In this document: one piece after another, positions 10,826 through 18,945 of the stretch
Layout of the letters: each line of letters opens with the position of its first letter
Position numbering within the stretch: position 1 is the first letter of the stretch
DNA from: Chromera velia
Taxonomy: Eukaryota > Sar > Chromeraceae
Direction of reading: 5' to 3'
DNA length: 29,109 bases
NCBI GenBank assembly: GCA_018398765.1
Contig: JAHBMJ010005721.1
Coordinates: forward strand, 1-29,109
Notes under the pieces: model-generated
The model's database searches: none
What the model saw: only the letters and a program-made list of their open reading frames with translations
What the model was told of the DNA's origin: nothing
Made by a program: the position numbers and the translations under genes

Positions 10826-10957
10826 TCACATGTAACCAGCGTTTTGCATGATGTTGGTGATGTCTGCGGTCAAGAGGGACTTGCCCAGGAATCGCATGGA
10901 GTTCGTTTGCAGAATTTTGTTTTTTTTTATCATCTCCACCCATTTTCCCTCATGCAT
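10826..10957 (-). CDS. Small ORF or terminal exon of unknown function, 43 residues
   Basis: ATG at 10957 to TGA at 10828-10826. The product looks like real protein (MHEGKWVEMIKKNKILQTNS, then MRFLGKSLLTADITNIMQNA). A TGCACAG acceptor-like site lies just upstream, so it may be the last exon of a gene whose earlier exons are between 10970 and 11700. No matching donor could be fixed. No family recognised. Confidence 0.3.
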   Translation of the reverse strand: MHEGKWVEMIKKNKILQTNSMRFLGKSLLTADITNIMQNAGYM

Positions 10958-11189
10958 TCCAGTCTGTGCACTCAGGAATCATCACCCAAGGAACACCCCA
11001 TGCAGGTGGAGAGCTCGAACGATCGGCACGCAAGACAACAGTCACGCAGTCAAGGCACGAAAACAAGTCAGGAAGCAAGTCAGTGATACAGTACGCAATT
11101 CACCCATACAACTCATCCCTCATTTCCTTTCTCATGTTGAAAACTCCCGGTGAAGTCAATCAGTTCCCTTCGAGCCTCTCTCTCCCCCT

Positions 11190-11237
<48 letters not shown>

Positions 11238-11766
11238 GGGTGTGTGGGTGTGGGTGTCTTTTGCTGAGTCGGGCATTACTTGTCCTGCTACGACACGTCT
11301 CGCCCCATCTCCCCAAACAACGGATGGAAAAAATCCCGTCAGTCAGTCAGACAGAAGATCAGCAGAGGCCGTCCAGCTGCCTGCAGGCAACAAAGAATCC
11401 AGCAGGCAACGAAGAATCCAGCGGACAACAAAGAAGCCAGCAGGCAGGCAGACAGACAGAGAGGCGCATTCATCCATCGGTCAGGCTTCGTGCCGAAGAG
11501 TGCATGCACAAACTGGACGCGTTCCTTTGGCAAGAAGAAGCACAAATGAAGGCCATGCATGAAAGTGATGCACTTTTGTGTACATCTCTCTGAGTTTCCA
11601 AAAGTCAGCCCACGAGAAAATCTCGACAGCCTCTTCCTTCCATGCACGGAGACAAGCTAGAAGGAAAGTTTCAAGAAAGCCGTTGTGCATGCGAGCTGTG
11701 CCGAGCTATTGGCTCTCTGTAGACACACCTTCTAATGCTTTCCCTTGACGCGATGCACTCACTCAC
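10958..11766. other. Unresolved region with TG microsatellite and short tandem repeat
   Basis: Contains a TG run at 11189-11236 and a threefold repeat of about 20 bases at 11395-11450 (CAGCAGGCAACGAAGAATCC-like). On the minus strand, 11690-11481 is an ATG-initiated 69-codon frame of ordinary composition (AWKEEAVEIFSWADFWKLRE). It starts 77 bases after the stop of the His-rich gene and may be its 3' UTR or a separate exon. The evidence does not decide. Confidence 0.4.
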
Positions 11767-12417
11767 TCACTCTGCCCCCCCCGCAGCAGCTGTGCCTGTG
11801 CCTGTGGCTGTGCCTGTGCAGTTGTGGAATGTCCTGGTTGGGTTGGCTGAGCGGAAGGTCTCGCACCTAGAGGACTGGAAGGTCTTTGTGGCCCCCCGGG
11901 GCTCCAGGTGGTTCTGTGAGTGGAGCGTCTCGTGGTGGACTCTGGTCTGGTGGTGATGGATGTCCCTGACGTGCACTATCTGCACCATGAGATAGAGCCA
12001 CAGGGACGGAAGGAAGGCAGAAAGGAAGAACGTGCAAGGAAGGGGGGGGCTGTTTGGTTTGGCTCCGAGGATGTGCCACTCACTGCCTGTGTGCATGCTT
12101 TCTTTTCAAGCGACATGATGACCGATTCTTTGCTGGTCGTAGACAATGGTATGCGTGGATGGGTGGGCGGGTGCGAGTGTCGGCGCCTTCTGATCGCACT
12201 TTTTAAATGAACAGATTGATGGAGAACAGATGCATAAATGGATGCAGGGGAAGTGACTCTGATTGCATCCCTCCCTCCCTCCCTCCCTTCCTTCCTTCCT
12301 TCCTTCCTTCCCTCCTTCCTTCCTTCCTTCCTTCCTTCCTTCCTCCCTTCCTTCCTTTCTTCCTTGCTTCCTTCCTTCCTTCCGTGCTTCCTCTCTCCCC
12401 CCCTCCTTCTGACTGTT

Positions 12418-12492
<75 letters not shown>

Positions 12493-12660
12493 GCGTCCGA
12501 CTACTGCCAGACTTGCTCTGCTCAATGTTCTTCTCTGACAGGCAGGCACGCATTCAGGCTGACCTCTTCCGGCACGACCTCTGTTCTGTGCACGTGCTCC
12601 TCGACGACGTGGTGGTCCGCGTGGTGGTGGTGCTGGTGATTGACGTGGTGCTTCACCCTG

Positions 12661-12695
<35 letters not shown>

Positions 12696-13820
12696 CCATC
12701 CATCCATCCACACATACATACATACATCATGGAGCGTTTCCCCAATTCTTTCGTTTGTCTTTGTTCTTTCTTGCACAGTCTAAGCAAAGAATGATCGAAA
12801 GGGGTGTTAAACAGAGATCCAATTGACGAATCCAATTCAGATCGATGCATGACACTGGCTCTGATAGCGACGGGGAAACGAAGTTAGCAGGAAACGGGAA
12901 GACGCACGGCAAGCAAGAGGATCGTTCAGGCCGGCTGGTCTTCCTTTTTAAGGATCGAGAGAGCACGAACACTTTGCACAGAATGAAAATGAGGCTCGCG
13001 CACGGCCAAGCTCAACAGAAGGGCACTTGGAGCCAACAAAGTGGCAAAGATGTTGGCTTTGATCTTCATCTACATTTTTTTTCATATCTTAGGATATGTA
13101 TATAAGTCCCTTTACAACAAAGTTGAGAGATGGCGGCGTCACTGCAGAGGGGGAAAATATGGAGACTATCAAAGCAGGTTAGAGAAGAAGTCCAACTGAC
13201 TTCACATTGTGGACGTGGTGAATGTGGTTGTCCTGCACTGTGTGCATTGGTTGTTTGACCACATGCTGGTGCACAATCTGCTTCTTCTCGACAGTCGGTG
13301 CATGTGTGTGGTGATGCACGACGTCGTGGTGGACGTTTCGTTCCTCGAAGGTCTCTCGGACCTCCGACTGTCCGACTGTGTGGTTGAATCTCTTCGCACA
13401 CGTGTGCACGAGGGGGGAAGCAGTGCCTGTGAGTGCACCTGTGTTGTACATGTGCGTCTGTCCGGATGTCGTCACGAAGGAAGTGGTGGCAGGCGAAAAT
13501 CCCGGATAGCCTGCCCCACAGGTCCGGCAATATCTTCCGCACCCTGCCAACTGCACAGAGGGGGTCGCGTGGCGGCAACAGCGTCCCGCACCGTAGCCGG
13601 TCTGGTGCACATGGGAACAGCCGTGAAAGTGACGGTGTCCACACCCGTGCCACAGAGCAGAGGGCGTGTTGTAGGCAGTCATCGCGACTGGAGGGGATGT
13701 CTTGACTTTGACGACTTCGTTTGTCGAGAGCACGACTCCCGCTGTCTTCATGCCTCCGCTAGAGGGAGACAGACCTTCCCCCCCCCCGCTGCTTCGGCTC
13801 ATTGGCGTCTCTGCATCCAT
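11767..13820 (-). CDS. Histidine-rich repeat protein, three exons
   Basis: Exons (minus): 13820-13201 (phase 2 end), 12657-12564, 11979-11767; 308 residues. Joins are AA|G GTG at GAA|GTCAGT...ATGCAG|GG, and GAG|GTCAGC...GTGCAG|ATA; all keep one His-rich frame. Residues 57-101 form a Cys/His cluster with seven Cys ([21 protein letters not shown]). Residues about 150-270 are a His/Val periodic stretch ([54 protein letters not shown]) with Val and His alternating every two to four residues, ending in a Thr/Gly-rich tail. Alternating-Val repeats with charged residues recall articulin/alveolin cytoskeletal proteins, but the usual Glu/Lys-Val-Pro units are absent, so that is only a suggestion. Metal binding is equally possible. 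No signal peptide. Confidence 0.7.
12268..12495. repeat. TTCC array followed by CT, GT and GA microsatellites
   Basis: CCTT/TTCC tetranucleotides at about 12268-12385, then CT at 12417-12434, GT at 12435-12459 and GA at 12460-12492. All lie in intron 2 of the His-rich gene (minus strand). Confidence 0.95.
12661..12728. repeat. CATC/CATA tetranucleotide array at a splice acceptor
   Basis: (CATC)n with one CGTC interruption, then (CATA)n. On the minus strand the GATG repeats run directly into the ATGCAG acceptor of exon 2 of the His-rich gene (exon starts at 12657). Confidence 0.95.
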
Positions 13821-14373
13821 GATTGATTTCCCTGGCTGGTTCTCTGGAGGTCCTTGTTACAGCAATGCAGTTCAAAGACCAACACGACACGATGTTGTCG
13901 ATGATACACCGTGCAAAGATGGAACGACAGAAGGCGTTAATTCATCATTTCAAAAAAAAAAAAACGTCTCACCTGTCTCGAACGTGCATGTACATGATGT
14001 GTACATGCACTCATGCAGCAGATGCATCCAAAGGGGCCCCGGCATGGATCATCGCGTTCTGAGCATGCATCAAGCAGAATTCAAGGCCGGGGCCCGGCAT
14101 GCAATTATCCGGCGGAAGAAACACGCGTTGCACAGGTGCGAAATCATATCTTCAAGCAACAGACACGCACCTTTCCCTTTGCCAAATCAAGTCTCATTGC
14201 ATCTCAGTGATCTCTGTTTTCTACGGCAGCCACCGAACAGGCGCGACGTATTGAAAGCCAACAAAGTCCCCATCATCCATTTGTTCGTTCCCTGAGCGTT
14301 GATCATTTCCTGCGCACCGTTTGATCGATCCGCTTGCTTGACCTGTCACGAGAACCTGTTACGGCCAAAAGCA
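13821..14373. other. Divergent intergenic region between His-rich gene and secreted protein gene
   Basis: This 553-base stretch separates two divergently transcribed genes and must hold both promoters. It contains an A12 run near 13951, a perfect 11-bp hairpin at 13984-14010, and TGCATGC-type motifs near 14065 and 14097. No TATA box is obvious. Confidence 0.5.
13984..14010. promoter_or_regulatory. Perfect 11-bp inverted repeat containing TGCATG
   Basis: Arms GTGCATGTACA (13984-13994) and TGTACATGCAC (14000-14010) around a TGATG loop, between two divergent genes. It could be a paired transcription-factor site or an RNA hairpin; regulatory role is inference. Confidence 0.5.
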
Positions 14374-14784
14374 ATGTTGGGATTCTGGATCTTCTGTGTG
14401 GCACTCCTCTTCACACAAGGAGCATGGGCAGCCAACACGATGTGCTTCTACTCTGACGAGACATGCCAAACGAAGTTGTTCCAAGAAGAGTGCTACTCAA
14501 ATTGCTTTGCAGACCCAGGAGTACAAAACTCGTACTTCCTCCAGTTCCAGATGTCTGGAACAACACTCAAGCAAACGCTCCACAAAGACGAAAACTGCAA
14601 CACACTTGTCGATACAGCCACTTACCAAGAGAACGTCGAGAAGGACGCGTGCACACAACGTGTGTCCTACACGGGAACGTCCTCACAGGGCCTCTATTTT
14701 ATATACAGTGAAAGTGCGGCGGTTGCTGCCGCTTACTCCCCGTTGCTCCTGACTCTGTTGGGCTTCCTGGCGCTTTCAAGATGA
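14374..14784 (+). CDS. Secreted six-cysteine protein with GPI-anchor-like tail
   Basis: Single-exon gene of 136 residues. The ATG at 14374 is the first in frame. Residues 1-19 are a signal peptide (MLGFWIFCVALLFTQGAWA, cleavage likely before Ala20). The mature chain has six Cys (24, 31, 40, 44, 75, 93), enough for three disulfides, and many Tyr, Thr, Gln and Asn. The C-terminus has small residues (SESAAVAAA) then a hydrophobic run (PLLLTLLGFLAL) ending almost at the stop, as in GPI-anchored surface proteins. AATAAA at 14948 follows. No named family recognised. A plain type I membrane protein is the alternative, but almost no cytosolic tail remains. Confidence 0.75.
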   Translation: MLGFWIFCVALLFTQGAWAANTMCFYSDETCQTKLFQEECYSNCFADPGVQNSYFLQFQMSGTTLKQTLHKDENCNTLVDTATYQENVEKDACTQRVSYTGTSSQGLYFIYSESAAVAAAYSPLLLTLLGFLALSR

Positions 14785-14947
14785 TCCTATGGGGACCGCC
14801 AGAGGGGCAACCCGGGTGGCCATAACTTTGTCCGTCTGCGTGATCCTTCACTCGGCATCTCACGGGACGGTGGGCGGACAGGATAGAGGGCCTCTTGTCT
14901 TCAAATGAGCTTGGGCCTTTGCGGTGAATTCGTAGTCTAGTCGAACG

Positions 14948-14953
14948 AATAAA
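14948..14953 (+). promoter_or_regulatory. AATAAA polyadenylation signal
   Basis: Hexamer about 165 bases after the stop of the six-Cys protein gene, on its strand, in an otherwise mixed-composition 3' flank. Confidence 0.5.
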
Positions 14954-15479
14954 ATGTAGTATAAAGATCTTTTGTCTGCGTATTCGCATGGGAACAATAG
15001 ACAGACAGTTGAGGTGTAATTCAGGACGGCAAGCGTGGTGATGACACGCGTTGCCTTGAACTTCAGGATCGGCTGTCTTTTCCTTGACTGAGTGACTGAG
15101 TGAATATCCTTTTTCCATCCAGCTGTTTGAGCCACTGGGCCCCTCCCTCCCTCCCCCCCACCCCTCTTCTTGCTTTTGCTCTCCCTTGCTCTCTCTCCCT
15201 CCCTTCTTGCTCGCGCTCTCTCTTCTTCAGACTCGCTCTCTCTCCCCCATGTCCTTCCAAGTCTCTCCATCTCCCTCCCTCCCCCCCTCTTTCCCTCTCT
15301 CTCCGCTTTCCCACAGGGTCTCCCTGCCCTCTTTTTCACTTTGTATTTTCCTGGTTCTGTGCGCTGTTAGCTGCTTCCTGCGGCTTTTGGTGAGGAAAAG
15401 AAAGAAAAAGTTTGCTTGACTGTCGCCTTTCTTTTTTTTGGTCATGAAGAGAAGGAGGGGAAAGGAAGAAGCACATATT
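14954..15479. other. Non-coding, pyrimidine-rich tract
   Basis: From about 15140 to 15320 the plus strand is almost all C and T (CTCTCTCCCTCC-like), then mixed. The long open frames on both strands come from the biased composition. No gene is supported. Confidence 0.6.
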
Positions 15480-15724
15480 CAAAGTGTCTGTCTGAAGAGA
15501 ACGAGAGAGAAAAAAGAAACATACGTTGTGTCCGAAAAGAAAGAAATCATGGTCTGTCTGTCTTTCTATCCGTGTCTGTCATTTCAAAGAAATAGCGAGA
15601 AAAATTTGGAAAGAGAGGACTGTGAAGTCTGTCTGTCTGTCTGCCTGTATGAAAAGGAGGGAGAAGAAGAAGAAACATACAGTCTGTCTGTCTGTAGAAA
15701 AGAAGGGAGAAGAAGAAACATATA

Positions 15725-15768
<44 letters not shown>

Positions 15769-16131
15769 GTCTGTCTTTCTTTCTTTTTGTCTGTTGTGTT
15801 CATGAAGAAAAGGAGGGAGAAGAAGAAGAAACATATAGTCTGTTTGTCTGTCTGTCTGTCTGTCTGTTCATGAAGAAGAGGGGGGAAAGAATCCATTTAG
15901 TCTGTTCTTTCTTTTTTATCTGTTTTGTGCATGAAGAAAAGGAGGGAGAAGAAGAAACATATGGTCAGTCTGTCTGGCTGGGTGTATTTCAGAGAAAAAG
16001 GAAAAGAAACGACGATATAGTCTGTCTGTTGTGCTCATGAAGAAGAGGAGGTAAAGAAACCTCGGGAAAGAAACCATACAGTCTGTCTGAAGAAAAGAAG
16101 GGAGAAGAAGAAACATATAGTCTGTCTGTCT

Positions 16132-16252
16132 TTCTTGTCTTGAGTGGAAGCAGCAGAGGAGTAGAGTGTGAAACCAGTGATCACGTGAAAGTCTCTCGGG
16201 AGGTGGAGAGGCAAGGGGCGCTTAACTCTCACCTTTCGGGCCCCCTGCCCAC
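16132..16252 (+). repeat. Duplicated segment, copy A
   Basis: 121 bases repeated at 17345-17465 with two mismatches seen (GTAGAGTG/GTAGCGTG and GTCTCTCG/GTCTGTCG). It is a non-repetitive block inside the satellite. Confidence 0.9.
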
Positions 16253-16426
16253 GCTGTTTGATTGTTGGTGCTGTTCTTTTGTCTTTGTTCTTTCTTCCTT
16301 TTCTCTGTGGTGTTCATGAAGAAAAAGAGGGAGAAGAAGAAGAAACATATAGTCTGTCTGTGGAAAAGGTGAAGTGAAGAAAAGACGATATAGTCTGTCT
16401 GCCTGTCTGTCTGTCTGTCTGTCTGT

Positions 16427-16574
16427 AAGGGGCCCTTAACTCTCCCCTTTCGGGCCCCCTACCCACTTTGTCTGAGTTGTCGTGATGTTCTTTTGTCTTT
16501 GTTGCTTTCTTTCTTTTTGTCTATTGTGTTCATGAAGAAAAGAAGGGAGAAGAAGAAACATATAGTCTGTCTGT
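16427..16574 (+). repeat. Duplicated segment, copy C
   Basis: Shares its first 30 bases with copies A and B (AAGGGGCCCTTAACTCT-like) and continues like copy B (CTTTGTCTGAGTTGTCGTGA) into the AAACATATAGTCTG unit, matching 17426-17575. Confidence 0.85.
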
Positions 16575-16847
16575 AAACGAACTCGTTCAGATGGAAAGAA
16601 TGTGGAAGTGCAAGAGGGCAACCCTGCACTGGGCAGTGAAGGGCCGCAGGGTACGACTCAAGGCCTGGAGCTCTGGTACCCTTCCACTGAGAGCGCGCCA
16701 AAAGAAAGGAAGGCTCTGTTTGTTCGTCTGTGTCTGTCTGTCTGTGTCTGCTTGTTTGTGTGTCTGTTTGTCTGTCTGTCTGTCTGGCTGTCTGTCCGAA
16801 CGAAAGGAAGCGATTCGGAAAAAGTGAAGTGAAGAGAAGACGATATA

Positions 16848-16883
<36 letters not shown>

Positions 16884-17037
16884 GAAGAAACATGTAGTCT
16901 GTCTGTGGAAAAGGTGAAGTGAAGAAAAGACGATATCGTCTGTCTGTCTGTCAGTCTGGAGAAAAAGAAACACATAGTCTGTCTTCTGAAAGAAAGGAAG
17001 GGAAAAAGGAAGGAAAAGACGATATAGTCTGTCTGCC

Positions 17038-17074
<37 letters not shown>

Positions 17075-17344
17075 GGTTTTAGAGAAGGTTCAAGGCCCAA
17101 CTGAGCACCGTCGCTCCTTTGGTATGGGACTTTGGAGAGTTTCGTTACCGCCGAAAGAGTCCTCCCGCAAGATACGAAGACACAGCATCAGAAGAAATCC
17201 CCCTCCGCAGGGACGCCCCCCCACCCCCCCACCTCTGTCTAAAGACCATGACGGTGCCGGTCCCCACGTGCAGCTTTCTTTTTTCGTTTTGTTGTCATTT
17301 TTAATTTTTGTTGGTTTTTCTTGCCCTGTTTTCTTTTCTTCTCT

Positions 17345-17575
17345 TTCTTGTCTTGAGTGGAAGCAGCAGAGGAGTAGCGTGTGAAACCAGTGATCACGTG
17401 AAAGTCTGTCGGGAGGTGGAGAGGCAAGGGGCGCTTAACTCTCACCTTTCGGGCCCCCTGCCCACTTTGTCTGAGTTGTCGTGATGTTCCTTTGTCTTTG
17501 TTGCTTTCTTTCTTTTTGTCTATTGTGTCCATGAAGAAAAGAAGGGAGAAGAAGAAACATATAGTCTGTCTGTCT
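17345..17575 (+). repeat. Duplicated segment, copy B (mosaic of A and C)
   Basis: Its first 121 bases match 16132-16252. From about 17426 it matches 16427-16574. It therefore joins the two upstream copies, as expected from unequal exchange or gene conversion within the array. Confidence 0.85.
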
Positions 17576-17588
17576 GTCTGTGTGAAAG

Positions 17589-17606
17589 AAACCCTAAACC
17601 CTAAAC
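17589..17606. repeat. Interstitial telomere-like repeat (CCCTAAA)
   Basis: AAACCCTAAACCCTAAAC, just over two units of the TTTAGGG type, set between two satellite units. Confidence 0.7.
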
Positions 17607-17806
17607 ATATAGTCTGTCTGAAAGAAATGAAGCGAAAAAGTAAACTAAAGAAAAGACGATATACTCTGTCTGTCTGTTGAGAGACAAAGACAAAATCATA
17701 TTGTCTCTCGGCCTTTCTGTCAGTGGGTAAAAACAACTGAGAGGAAAAGCACACATTCTGAGTGCACAGCTGCGCGCTTGTGTTTGTGTCTGTGTGTGTA
17801 TGTGTA

Positions 17807-18075
<269 letters not shown>

Positions 18076-18076
<1 letters not shown>

Positions 18077-18945
18077 CGCGAATTTGAATACAGCACCTAA
18101 CAGTACTGAAAAAGAAATATAGAAATTTTCATGATCGAATTTTAGAATATTTTAATAAAATATTTTAATTGAATTTTAAAGGCTTTTTAGGGTAAGATAG
18201 AATAAGATTGGCCAATCCGATTTATTAAGTCCTCTGTAGTGTTTTGATTACGTCTGTAATCAGCTCTAGTGATTAGTGATTAGAGCCTGTGTGATACAGT
18301 TGGTCAATCGATCTGTAATAGCTCCATACTGATAGGAGATAGAAGAAATATGGGAGTTATGTTTATAGTTTTTGTACGCTGTACTACTAGATAATGTTGG
18401 CCCCATTGTCAGGGTCGACTCGTGTTGTTTTATGATTTGATTGATTAGTTCCATATCAGGCCTTCCCGATTTAGGCTAGTTTTAAAATGCTTTAAACTCA
18501 ATCTAGACCCGAACTTGCTAAGAAATACTAAGAAAGAGGAGCATTAGACCAGACCAGAAATTAAGGCCCGCGAGGAATGAAACCTGACACTGCAAGAAAT
18601 CCAGAAAAGCCATTGAGTGAATAGCTTTAAACAGCTTTCAAAGGATTCCGAAAAATGCAGATAAGCGCGTCTGCATGACACTTGCGGCGGTGCGTCAGCT
18701 GGCATGCGTCATTTGATGTTCCGCCCGTCTATACCTCGCACTGAGTGTCAGAAATGCAGCCAATGCCGCGTCCCAAAGCAGATCCTTAATTGAACATCCT
18801 TGAACAAGAGGAATCATGACAGTGGTATCATATGTGTGTTTCGTGAAGTTTAAAAACGTTTTCTAGTGCATGCAAGCAAAGTCCAGCTGGCAGTTGAAAT
18901 TCCGTGAGCGCATGTGTACCCCAGCTGTGTCATAAAAACCCTCCG
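18076..18945. other. AT-rich intergenic region, promoter side of the FkbM gene
   Basis: AT-rich to about 18560, then GC-richer. No gene is seen. TGCATGC-type motifs near 18705 and 18866 lie in the likely promoter of the gene starting at 18946. Confidence 0.5.

Larger units (their letters stand above)
15480..17700. repeat. Complex TCTG-based satellite array
   Basis: About ten variants of one composite unit: a T-rich stretch (TTTCTTTTTGTCTGTTGTG), TCATGAAGAAAAGGAGGGAG, AAGAAGAAACATATAGTCTG, then a variable (TCTG)n run. Units are seen near 15674, 15714, 15829, 15950, 16110, 16342, 16553 and 17550, with shorter GACGATATAGTCTG variants at about 16010, 16385, 16840, 16930, 17020 and 17658. Non-repeat fillers are shared between copies. 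The open frames (Ser/Val/Cys/Leu) follow from the tetranucleotide and are not genes. Confidence 0.9.

Noticed and set aside
12207-12794. 195-residue Leu/Pro/Ser frame and its antisense Lys/Arg/Glu frame
   Set aside because: Produced by TTCC, CT and GT repeats in an intron of the His-rich gene.
15480-17700. CRISPR-like array
   Set aside because: Spacing and units are irregular, spacers are themselves simple repeats, and the DNA is eukaryotic.
18904-18945. Earlier start for the FkbM gene
   Set aside because: The frame opens with GTG, and the first ATG at 18946 gives a proper signal-anchor directly.
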